Translations under genes and position numbers: made by a program
Part shown: positions 32,248 to 39,329 of the stretch, in pieces
How positions within the stretch are numbered: the stretch's first letter is position 1
How the letters are laid out: every line of letters starts with the position of its first letter
Assembly: GCA_015520105.1 (NCBI GenBank)
Contig: WAQT01000059.1
Location: 1-57,683, forward strand
DNA length: 57,683 nucleotides
Source: Candidatus Aenigmatarchaeota archaeon
GTDB lineage: Archaea; Aenigmatarchaeota; Aenigmatarchaeia; QMZP01
Reading direction: 5' to 3'
The notes under the pieces: generated by a model
What the model was told of the DNA's origin: nothing
Database searches by the model: none
What the model saw: the letters and a program-made list of their open reading frames with translations, nothing else

Positions 32248-32388
32248 ATGACATGCCACGACTGCAATCGGAAAAAGATATTGAGGGTGTGCGAGACTCA
32301 CAACCCCAAGGGAGCAAGAATCTGTAAGGACTGCTGCATAGACAAGATGCGCGGTCACGGATGTAAATGGTTCGATGTGTGCTGGTAA
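32248..32388 (+). CDS. 46-residue Cys/His zinc-binding microprotein
   Basis: An ATG at 32248 opens a 46-codon ORF that is too small for ordinary ORF cut-offs. It reads MTCHDCNRKKILRVCETH, then CKDCCIDKMRGHGC and an end in FDVCW. Eight Cys and three His in CX2C/CX2H spacing suggest one or two zinc sites. No family is recognised, but the dense metal-ligand pattern makes chance unlikely. Confidence 0.6.
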   Translation: MTCHDCNRKKILRVCETHNPKGARICKDCCIDKMRGHGCKWFDVCW

Positions 32389-32518
32389 TAGATAACCCTT
32401 CTCTATTATAACAACGAGTAGATATGTAAATTCGGTTCTCGCTGCCTCCTGATATCACAAAAATCGCTACCATTCCGCGGTTTCAGGGAATTGAGTTCTG
32501 AGAACAGATGGTGTTTCG

Positions 32519-32528
32519 ATTTATATAT
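32519..32528 (+). promoter_or_regulatory. TATA box of the E1-like gene
   Basis: TTTATATATC ends about 20 bp before the ATG at 32548, which fits a leaderless start and rejects the longer frame from 32491. Confidence 0.55.
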
Positions 32529-32547
32529 CATCAGCAACATTATTGTT

Positions 32548-33264
32548 ATGGACTATGAGAGGTATTCAAGGCAGATAGGCGTTCTGGGAGAGGAAGGCCA
32601 GGCAGCGCTTGAGAGAGCAAAAGTCGTGGTGGTGGGTGCCGGAGGGCTTGGGAACACAGTGGCTTCCCTGCTCGCAAGAATGAATGTCTCGAGGATAAGG
32701 ATAATAGATTCCGACCTTGTGGAGGTCTCAAACCTCCCGAGATGCATGATTTTTGACGAAAGCGATGTGGGACGCTCAAAAGCGGAGATTCTGAAGAACA
32801 CGATAGCAAAGATAAACTCGAGCATCAAGGTCGGAATGATAGACGAGGACCTTAACGAGTCCAGCCTTCACCTTCTTGACGGCTTTGACATCATAATGGA
32901 CTGCACGGACAACATGAACGCAAGGCATCTCATAAACAGGTACAGCATCGCAAACCGGGTTCCATGGGTTTACGGCTCTGTCTCAAGAGACGTGGGGTTT
33001 GTCGGAACGTTCAGCGGAAGGAGTCCGTGCTTCGCGTGCGCGTTCCCCGAAGAAAAGAATCCTCCTGAGGACATGATTCCGCAGAAAGGCCTTCATTCCG
33101 CAATACCAAACATAATAGGAAGCATTCAGGTTTCAGAGGCCGTGAGAGTGCTGACAGGAAACCCCTCTTTCGGAAAGCTTGTTCACTTCTCCCTCAACGG
33201 GCCTTCGCTCTCTGTATCTGTGATAAGAAAGAATCCGCGCTGCGGAGTGTGCAAGGGAGAATGA
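32548..33264 (+). CDS. ThiF/MoeB/UbaA-type E1-like adenylyltransferase
   Basis: A 238-residue protein with the family opening MDYERYSRQIGVLGEEGQ, the nucleotide motif VVVVGAGGLGN, IIDSDLVEVSNLPR, DCTDNMNARHLIN and two zinc pairs (CFAC and CGVC). The family adenylates ubiquitin-like sulfur carriers (ThiS, MoaD, SAMPs). The segment that carries the conjugating Cys in UbaA-like E1s reads IPQKGLHSAIPNIIGSIQ with no Cys. The enzyme may therefore only adenylate, as MoeB does. No sulfur carrier gene is adjacent. Confidence 0.92.
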   Translation: MDYERYSRQIGVLGEEGQAALERAKVVVVGAGGLGNTVASLLARMNVSRIRIIDSDLVEVSNLPRCMIFDESDVGRSKAEILKNTIAKINSSIKVGMIDEDLNESSLHLLDGFDIIMDCTDNMNARHLINRYSIANRVPWVYGSVSRDVGFVGTFSGRSPCFACAFPEEKNPPEDMIPQKGLHSAIPNIIGSIQVSEAVRVLTGNPSFGKLVHFSLNGPSLSVSVIRKNPRCGVCKGE

Positions 33265-33382
33265 TTGCGGCGCAGGATAGAAATATATTGATTCTGACCA
33301 AGGGTTAGAAAAGAGCACGGTCTGAAGAAGCAGTGGAAGATTGCAGACTGGACAAGAGAAATAAGTTGCAGGGATGATGTGT

Positions 33383-34639
33383 ATGAATGTATCAGTGAAG
33401 AATGTGCTTCTGGACGGGAAAAAGACAAACGTGTATATAGAAGACGGAAGGATAGCTGAAATAGGAGGCTTTGTTGAGGCCGACAGGGTGATAGACGGTT
33501 CCGGGAAGGCAGTCATTCCGGGGCTCGTGAATGCGCACACGCATGCTGCGATGACTCTCATGCGCGGATACGCTGACGACCTCCCCCTGCAGGAGTGGCT
33601 TGAGAACAAGATATGGCCAATGGAATCGAGACTTAACGAGGAGCTTGTTTATTGGGGAACGCGGCTCGCGTGCATAGAGATGATAAGGTCAGGGACAGTT
33701 GCGTTCAATGACATGTATCACTTCCAGGAAGGCGCCCTGAGGGCGGTCTCGGACAGCGGGATTAAAGCGGTTATGGGGCCTGTTCTCATAGACCTCCATG
33801 ACCCGGCGATGCTTGAAAGAGGGATAAGGGTTCAGAAGAGGTTCTTCAGTACTCTCAGGAGTTTCTCGAATCCAAGAATAAGGGGATGCGTCAACCCCCA
33901 TGCGGTGTATTCTCTCTCCCGCGAGGGGCTTGAGTGGTGCAGAGACTACGCGGAGGAGAACGGCTTTCTCCTGCACATACATCTTTCCGAGACGAAAAGG
34001 GAGAATGACGAGTTCTTCAGGAAGGAGGGAAAGAGCCCGGCGGAATATCTGGACGGCATTGGCATCCTGACAGAAAGAACGATTGCAGCTCATTGCGTGT
34101 GGCTTTCGCATAAGGATATAGATATCCTCTCTAAGAGGGGGGTGAGCGTTGCGCACTGCCCGGCATCCAACATGAAGCTCTCTACCGGGAGAGCGATGCC
34201 GTACGGACTGATGTCAAGATTTGGTGTGAACATAGCTCTCGGAACAGACGGCTGCGCCTCGAACAACAATCTTGACATGTTCGAGGAGATGAAAATCGCT
34301 GCGCTGCTCCATAAGCACGCATCCGGAGAGGCTTCTATAAGAGCCGCTGACGCGTTCAGGATGGCTACGGAGAACGGAGCGAAGGCGCTGGGAACAGGGA
34401 CAGGAAGGATAGAAGAGGGATCCCCTGCCGACATGGTTCTGGTCTCCGTCAGGAGGCCTGAGATGACGCCATTGCATGACCTTGTATCCAATCTGGTTTA
34501 CTCCGCAAGCGGTTCCTGTGTGGACACAGTCATAGTGGACGGCAGGATACTTATGGAGAAGGGGGTTGTTGATGGCGAGACGGAAGTTCTGAAGAAGGCA
34601 AGCGAAGCTGCAGAGAAGCTTGCAGAAAACTCTTTGTGA
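33383..34639 (+). CDS. mtaD: 5-methylthioadenosine / S-adenosylhomocysteine deaminase
   Basis: A 418-residue amidohydrolase with the metal ligands of the family: NAHTHAAM near 57, IHLSET (~200), AHCVWLS (~240) and GTDGCASNN (~290). It opens with NVLLDGKKTNVYIEDGRI and closes with PADMVLVSVRRPEMTP. These enzymes deaminate SAH, MTA or related adenosines to recycle SAM-derived nucleosides. ATG 33383 is preferred over 33374. It converges with the SRP RNA gene. Confidence 0.92.
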   Translation: MNVSVKNVLLDGKKTNVYIEDGRIAEIGGFVEADRVIDGSGKAVIPGLVNAHTHAAMTLMRGYADDLPLQEWLENKIWPMESRLNEELVYWGTRLACIEMIRSGTVAFNDMYHFQEGALRAVSDSGIKAVMGPVLIDLHDPAMLERGIRVQKRFFSTLRSFSNPRIRGCVNPHAVYSLSREGLEWCRDYAEENGFLLHIHLSETKRENDEFFRKEGKSPAEYLDGIGILTERTIAAHCVWLSHKDIDILSKRGVSVAHCPASNMKLSTGRAMPYGLMSRFGVNIALGTDGCASNNNLDMFEEMKIAALLHKHASGEASIRAADAFRMATENGAKALGTGTGRIEEGSPADMVLVSVRRPEMTPLHDLVSNLVYSASGSCVDTVIVDGRILMEKGVVDGETEVLKKASEAAEKLAENSL

Positions 34640-34644
34640 TAAGA

Positions 34645-34920
34645 ATGAGCAGGGCGCTGCCTTGGTGGGCAGTTCCGGAAAAGGCGGTTTACCGCTGACT
34701 CTCCTCCACTCCGCGACCCTTCAAGCACCGCCATTGCGGCTTAGGGCTGCTCGCTTCCGCGCCTGACCCGGTTCACCGCGATAACGGTCCTGAAGGACGG
34801 AGCTTCTCAGTCAAGACAGCGGTTCCGCAATCCCCGTTGCTGCCGCCCTTGGCATTCGGCCCCGCCATAAAGGCGGTTTGCGGTCACAGGGAACGCCTAA
34901 CTCCCCGGCCTAGCCCTGCC
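34645..34920 (-). ncRNA. Archaeal 7S signal-recognition-particle RNA
   Basis: On the minus strand the RNA begins GGCAGGGCTAGGCCGGGGAG and its end reads GCGCCCTGCTC, so the two ends pair as SRP helix 1/5. The S domain has the strongly conserved helix-8 sequence GTGAACCGGGTCAGG, then GCGGAAGCGAGCAGCCCTAA, which is the Ffh/SRP54 site. GGAG in the Alu region is followed by GTTCCCTGTGACC. Length is ~275. A TATA (TATTTAAATAA, 34940-34952) is ~26 bp upstream. The boundaries are approximate. Confidence 0.93.
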
Positions 34921-34939
34921 CGAATATTCTAAAGCGTTA

Positions 34940-34952
34940 ATTATTTAAATAG
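34940..34952 (-). promoter_or_regulatory. TATA box of the SRP RNA gene
   Basis: On the minus strand, CTATTTAAATAATTAA is centred ~26 bp before the predicted SRP RNA 5' end at 34920. Confidence 0.65.
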
Positions 34953-35021
34953 CGGAACACAAGTAATTCATACGCAATTTGTATATTAACTACAGTATAG
35001 TGGTAATTATGTCGTGATATT

Positions 35022-36014
35022 ATGCGCTATCCGAAATATATTGTCGAGAGGGACGAGGAAGGGAGAATCTCGGGTCTGAGGGAGATAGAGGAGGGTTTTG
35101 ATAGCCCTTACGGCTCTCAGACGAATAACAGGTGCTCAGAGAACGGAATCGGAAGAAGGGAGTTTCTGAAGCTTGCAGCAAGCGCTCTTGTTCTCGGAAT
35201 GGCGGGCAGCATGGCCTCATCACTCTTTGGCAAAGGAAGCGATGCGATAGAGAAGAGCGACGGAGTGCGGGATGATTATGAAATTGTTTTTGTAACAGAA
35301 CACCCTGACAGAAGGGAGATGTACAGGATACTCACCAGCAGGTTGGGAGAAGAGGATGATGTTCCTCTTCTCGACAAAGAAGATGCGCTGACCTACATAA
35401 AGATAAGAACATCAGAATACGCCCCTGTAGTAAGAGAAGCCGCAAGGGATCTTGGCTGGGATGCGGACGATGCGATCTATACAGCTTTTATAGAGTCCAG
35501 CCTTGAGCATTTCGACAAGAAAGGGGTGCCGAAAAGGTCTGCAAGCGGGGCTTACGGTCTCATGGGAGTAAAGCCAGAGGCGTTCCGGGATGTTCTGGGT
35601 GTGATTGACATAGATTATGCCCGCGACAGACTGAGCAAGGGAAAGGGGTTTCGTAGATGGGTAAACTTCGCGAACGAGATTCCATCAATACCGAGGGAAC
35701 TTGGATATCTGAAAGAAAAGGGAGAGAAAGACGGATGGGAGATAGTGAAACAAGACCCTGCAACGAATGCCAGGGTCGGGATTGCCTACAGGATGATGCA
35801 CTTTCATGAGTCTGGAGGGAATATAGAAGAAGCGAGGAAGAGATACTATGCAGGTCCGGGAAATATCATGAAGAATGGTGGCATTGCGAGAATCGCAGAG
35901 AGGTACAGCATGCTGCACAAGGAGTTGGAAAGGATATGCGAGGCAGGGGACAGCAGGATGATGCTCTATTATGACATTTACGGAGAAAGGCTGGCAGAAC
36001 TGTCCAGAGAATGA
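35022..36014 (+). CDS. Tat-exported SLT-like lytic transglycosylase fold protein
   Basis: A 330-residue protein. A twin-arginine signal starts at R45-R46 (GIGRREFLKLAASALVLG) after an unusually long leader. The later domain carries SLT hallmarks: Glu158 in AFIESSLEHF (catalytic-Glu motif), SASGAYGLMGVKPEAF (GLMQ-like) and RKRYYAGPGNIMKN (AYNAGPG-like). SLT enzymes cut glycan strands of peptidoglycan, which archaea lack. The substrate might therefore be bacterial or host-cell wall or another glycan. The A-rich leader region has ATTTGTATATTAAC, a possible TATA. Confidence 0.8.
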   Translation: MRYPKYIVERDEEGRISGLREIEEGFDSPYGSQTNNRCSENGIGRREFLKLAASALVLGMAGSMASSLFGKGSDAIEKSDGVRDDYEIVFVTEHPDRREMYRILTSRLGEEDDVPLLDKEDALTYIKIRTSEYAPVVREAARDLGWDADDAIYTAFIESSLEHFDKKGVPKRSASGAYGLMGVKPEAFRDVLGVIDIDYARDRLSKGKGFRRWVNFANEIPSIPRELGYLKEKGEKDGWEIVKQDPATNARVGIAYRMMHFHESGGNIEEARKRYYAGPGNIMKNGGIARIAERYSMLHKELERICEAGDSRMMLYYDIYGERLAELSRE

Positions 36015-36022
36015 CTGCCCGG

Positions 36023-38065
36023 TTACAAGAGAGTGCTGATGGCTCTCCGCGCCTTTTCATCCTTTGTTCCAAAAACAGCGTCCACAACCTCATTAGTTTC
36101 ATGGTTTTCAGTGACCCAGTATGGGTAGTGCACAAGCTCCACGCCGGATATCTCGATGTCCCAGAGCTCGGATACTTTTTTCGCGAAGTCCGGCGATATC
36201 ATGAAGCCGAGGATGATTCCTTCCGGTTTTGCCTTTTCAGGGGTTTCGGTTATCTGAACATTCTGTGGGTTTGGCGGAACGTTCTGAAGGACAAGGTTTC
36301 CCCTGAGCATGTGACCTTCCATTGATACGAGACCTTTCGAGCGCAGCTCTTCTATATTAGATTTCACGCTGCTGAGCGGTATCTTCAGCTCTCCGGATAT
36401 CCTCTCAGGGGTCGAAAGCCCGCTCTTGAGGAGGTAGAGGATGATAAGACGGCTTGATGGCGGGAGTTCGAGAAGTTCTCTTATGCCCGTGCTTCTTTCA
36501 AGACTCTCTCCCTTCCTGAACACCACTTCTCCTGTTATTCCGTCCACATAGAAGTTGAGAGTTCTGCTTCCGTATCTCGACCTGACCTTCCAGAGCGGGT
36601 AGTGAAGGAGGAAGGCCTTTCCGTATTTCCTCTCAATCTCGGCAAGAGGGATTCTGACAGGGAAGGATATTATCTCGCTTTCTGTCTGTTGTTTCGGTCT
36701 TGCAGGTTCAAGTTTTACATTCTCTCCGCCATGCTGTGTCCTTCTCACTCTTACGTCAACTACAAGGGGATGCTCGGTTGCGCCGACAATCATCGCGGCT
36801 CCAACCGGAAGGTCCTTTATCTCCTCCTTCATTCCCGCGCTCACTCCCTCCACAGAATCCGTGATTGCCTTCAGGTCATTGGGATTTGTGACCTTGAGTA
36901 TGATCTGCGTGTTGCACTGGGAAAGGACGGACTTGTCTATCCTAGCTGGCCTCTGGGTGACCACGCAGAGACCGAAGCCGAACTTTCTTCCCTCGCTTGC
37001 AACAGTTCTTATTATTCTCGAACTCGCGACCTCTCCGAAACCCCTCTCCGGGCAGAAGTTGTGCGCCTCCTCAATAACCATGAGGAATGGGGGTATCACT
37101 CCGTGCTTCCTCGCCCTGAAAAGCTCCTCCACGAGTCTCATCACAACAATGCTCTGGGTCTCCTGTTTGGCCTCCTTGAGGTCTATCACAGTCACCTTTC
37201 CCTTCCTCACGAGCGCTGAAGGGAGCGTGGGGTTCTCGGAGAACAGGCCTGTCCCCTTCAGGAACTCCAGCATGGAGAGAAGGTTCCATTTGGCGTTCGA
37301 CTTGGCTGCGGAGACCTGCTCTATTATGTCATTGAGATTGTAGTCCCGACCCTCGAGGTCCCTGAGCGCGGAGTAGAGGAGACCTTTCTGGGAGGAGGAG
37401 AGCTTTGCAGGAAGCATCTGGAATATTTCCTGAGCGGACAGTTTGGAGCTGAGTGATATCCTCCTCGTTCCCGAGACGCCGAATACCGATACCTGATTCC
37501 TGTAGGACTTCGGCTCCACCCCGAACCTTGCGGCGTGTTTTATTTCCTCTTTGTTCCTGTTCTCCCTCCTCAGGCTCGCGTACTCCCCGTGCGGGTCTAT
37601 CACAACCACCGGAATCCCGTGCTCAGCCAGTTCCTCGAGAAGCACACCAACCACGTAACTCTTTCCCGCGCCGGTCTTTGCGAGAACAGCGATGTGCTTC
37701 CTTATCATGTGCTCTATGTCCAGCATCACCCGGATGTCGTAGCCTTCAAGAAGGCCTATGTACGCTCCGGAGCGGGAGAGGCCCAGCGTCTCGGAGATAA
37801 ACTCCTTCTCCGCAGCGTACACCGGGGTTCCGGGAGCTATCGGAACCCTAGGGGACTGGAGGAATCCCCTGCTGTCCCTGTAGCCAATCACCCTCGCGCT
37901 CACTTTTGTGGAGTCGTGATATTGCACGACAGAGTCAACAATAGCGAGAACCCATTTGCCCTCCGGGTCTTTGGCCGAGACGTAGTCGAGTTTGTTCACC
38001 CTCGCCTCTGCCTCGAACCCGAACCTCTTGGTGGTCGCGCTTCCGGAGACCTTACCGAGAATCAT
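36023..38065 (-). CDS. herA: HerA-like hexameric DNA-pumping ATPase with C-terminal domains
   Basis: A 680-residue protein with an N-terminal HAS-barrel (residues ~1-95), P-loop AKTGAGKS (~150), VVVIDPHGEYASL, the Walker B region PPFLMVIEEAHNFCPERG and sensor motif VVTQRPARIDKSVLSQCNTQI. The C-terminal ~200 residues include a winged-helix-like segment (LLELPPSSRLIILYLLKSGLSTPERISGE). HerA moves DNA for the NurA nuclease in end resection with Mre11-Rad50. No nurA is adjacent, and the C-terminal extension is longer than in classical HerA. Confidence 0.88.
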   Translation of the reverse strand: MILGKVSGSATTKRFGFEAEARVNKLDYVSAKDPEGKWVLAIVDSVVQYHDSTKVSARVIGYRDSRGFLQSPRVPIAPGTPVYAAEKEFISETLGLSRSGAYIGLLEGYDIRVMLDIEHMIRKHIAVLAKTGAGKSYVVGVLLEELAEHGIPVVVIDPHGEYASLRRENRNKEEIKHAARFGVEPKSYRNQVSVFGVSGTRRISLSSKLSAQEIFQMLPAKLSSSQKGLLYSALRDLEGRDYNLNDIIEQVSAAKSNAKWNLLSMLEFLKGTGLFSENPTLPSALVRKGKVTVIDLKEAKQETQSIVVMRLVEELFRARKHGVIPPFLMVIEEAHNFCPERGFGEVASSRIIRTVASEGRKFGFGLCVVTQRPARIDKSVLSQCNTQIILKVTNPNDLKAITDSVEGVSAGMKEEIKDLPVGAAMIVGATEHPLVVDVRVRRTQHGGENVKLEPARPKQQTESEIISFPVRIPLAEIERKYGKAFLLHYPLWKVRSRYGSRTLNFYVDGITGEVVFRKGESLERSTGIRELLELPPSSRLIILYLLKSGLSTPERISGELKIPLSSVKSNIEELRSKGLVSMEGHMLRGNLVLQNVPPNPQNVQITETPEKAKPEGIILGFMISPDFAKKVSELWDIEISGVELVHYPYWVTENHETNEVVDAVFGTKDEKARRAISTLL

Positions 38066-38176
38066 GAGAACACAGAATATATTTGCATCGCGTTATTTTA
38101 TCCTTTTGGTGGGAATAGAAACGTTAAAATTCATTGTCATAGATACTATGAATGATGACTTTTACTAAAATGAATT

Positions 38177-38198
38177 TTAACTATATAATGGTAGTTAA
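38177..38198 (+). promoter_or_regulatory. Possible operator: inverted repeat before the methyltransferase gene
   Basis: TTAACTA (38177-38183) and TAGTTAA (38192-38198) form a perfect 7-bp inverted repeat with an 8-base spacer, just upstream of the TATA GTTTATAAATATA at about 38205-38217. The position fits a regulator site; no regulator gene is adjacent. Confidence 0.35.
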
Positions 38199-38234
38199 TC
38201 AAATGTTTATAAATATATCTTCTTATTTGATGCT

Positions 38235-39140
38235 ATGGACGATAACATCCAAACAGGAATAAAAGAGAACAATAGAATCAGTCCTACCGCCAAGCTTGTT
38301 GCATACTGGAGAGCGATGTCAGGAATTCATTATGCTGATGAGATTGCAGAGACCGCTAACACAAAAGAGACTGCAGAGGGTTTCTTTGATAAAGAAACAT
38401 TTGATATGATATCTGGGTTTGTAATGCCATATATAGAAGCAAGATTCAGGACTATTAATTATCATCTGGATAACGAAGGAACAAACAATATTCTGGAACT
38501 GGCGATGGGTCTGTCTCCAAGAGGTCTGGAATATGCATCAAAAGGCAGCGTCTATGTAGGAACCGATCTGCCTGATATATTGAAAGAAAGCTCCAATATT
38601 ATCCTGATGATTGCAGAAAGGGATGAAGTTCCTTCCGAGAATCTCAATCTGACACCTGCTAATGTTCTGAAAAAGGAGGAACTGGAAAAAGCGGCCGAAT
38701 ATTTCGGCAATGGGGAAATCGGCATATGCAATGAAGGCTTATTATTGTATCTGAACGAAGAGGAAAAGGCAATTATGGCAGAGAATGTAAGGGACGTTCT
38801 TCTCAAACACGGCGGTGTATGGATAACACCCGACATTGACACGCTTGACAAGATGGAAGAAAGGTCCAGAAAATATCCTGACCCTGTTTTCAGGAAGATA
38901 AGGGAAAAGGCGTTTGAAATATTATATGAGAAGACTGGATGCAATGTACTGGAAAACTTTTTCAGGACGGATGAAGAAGCGTTGAGGTTTTACAGGGAGA
39001 TTGGATTCTCCGTGGAAATGCGCCCGTTTTATAATATCAACGAACTAACTTCTTTTCGTAATGTTCCTGAGATGATGAGGAATTATGTTGCAGAATGGAT
39101 AAACGACAAGAAGACATGGGTAATGAGACCAAAAGAATAA
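38235..39140 (+). CDS. SAM-dependent methyltransferase, leucine carboxyl methyltransferase-like
   Basis: A 301-residue protein with a class-I SAM-binding motif (NNILELAMGLSPRGLEYA, VYVGTDLPDILKE) and a middle motif (GICNEGLLLYLNEEEKAIMAENV) of the LCMT/Ppm1 (COG3315) family, whose bacterial members are O-methyltransferases. Codons are A/T-richer than in the flanking genes and it stands alone with its own TATA, which suggests horizontal gain. The substrate is unknown. Confidence 0.8.
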   Translation: MDDNIQTGIKENNRISPTAKLVAYWRAMSGIHYADEIAETANTKETAEGFFDKETFDMISGFVMPYIEARFRTINYHLDNEGTNNILELAMGLSPRGLEYASKGSVYVGTDLPDILKESSNIILMIAERDEVPSENLNLTPANVLKKEELEKAAEYFGNGEIGICNEGLLLYLNEEEKAIMAENVRDVLLKHGGVWITPDIDTLDKMEERSRKYPDPVFRKIREKAFEILYEKTGCNVLENFFRTDEEALRFYREIGFSVEMRPFYNINELTSFRNVPEMMRNYVAEWINDKKTWVMRPKE

Positions 39141-39329
39141 CCTTTAACGATATTGACAAATATTTTTGTTTATGACAACGCGACAGAATGCATAATCGAA
39201 GGTGTATACAGAAGTTTTATAAGCCATACGATGGTATGATACATTACGTCGACAAAGGAATGGAGAAAATTCAGAGGATGGCATGTTCTGGTATAGTGAA
39301 AGAATTTTCAAGGCATGTATTTGAGTTGT

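Noticed and set aside
34498..34734. Minus-strand ORF at the SRP RNA 3' end
   Set aside because: It lies partly in SRP RNA and partly antisense to mtaD.
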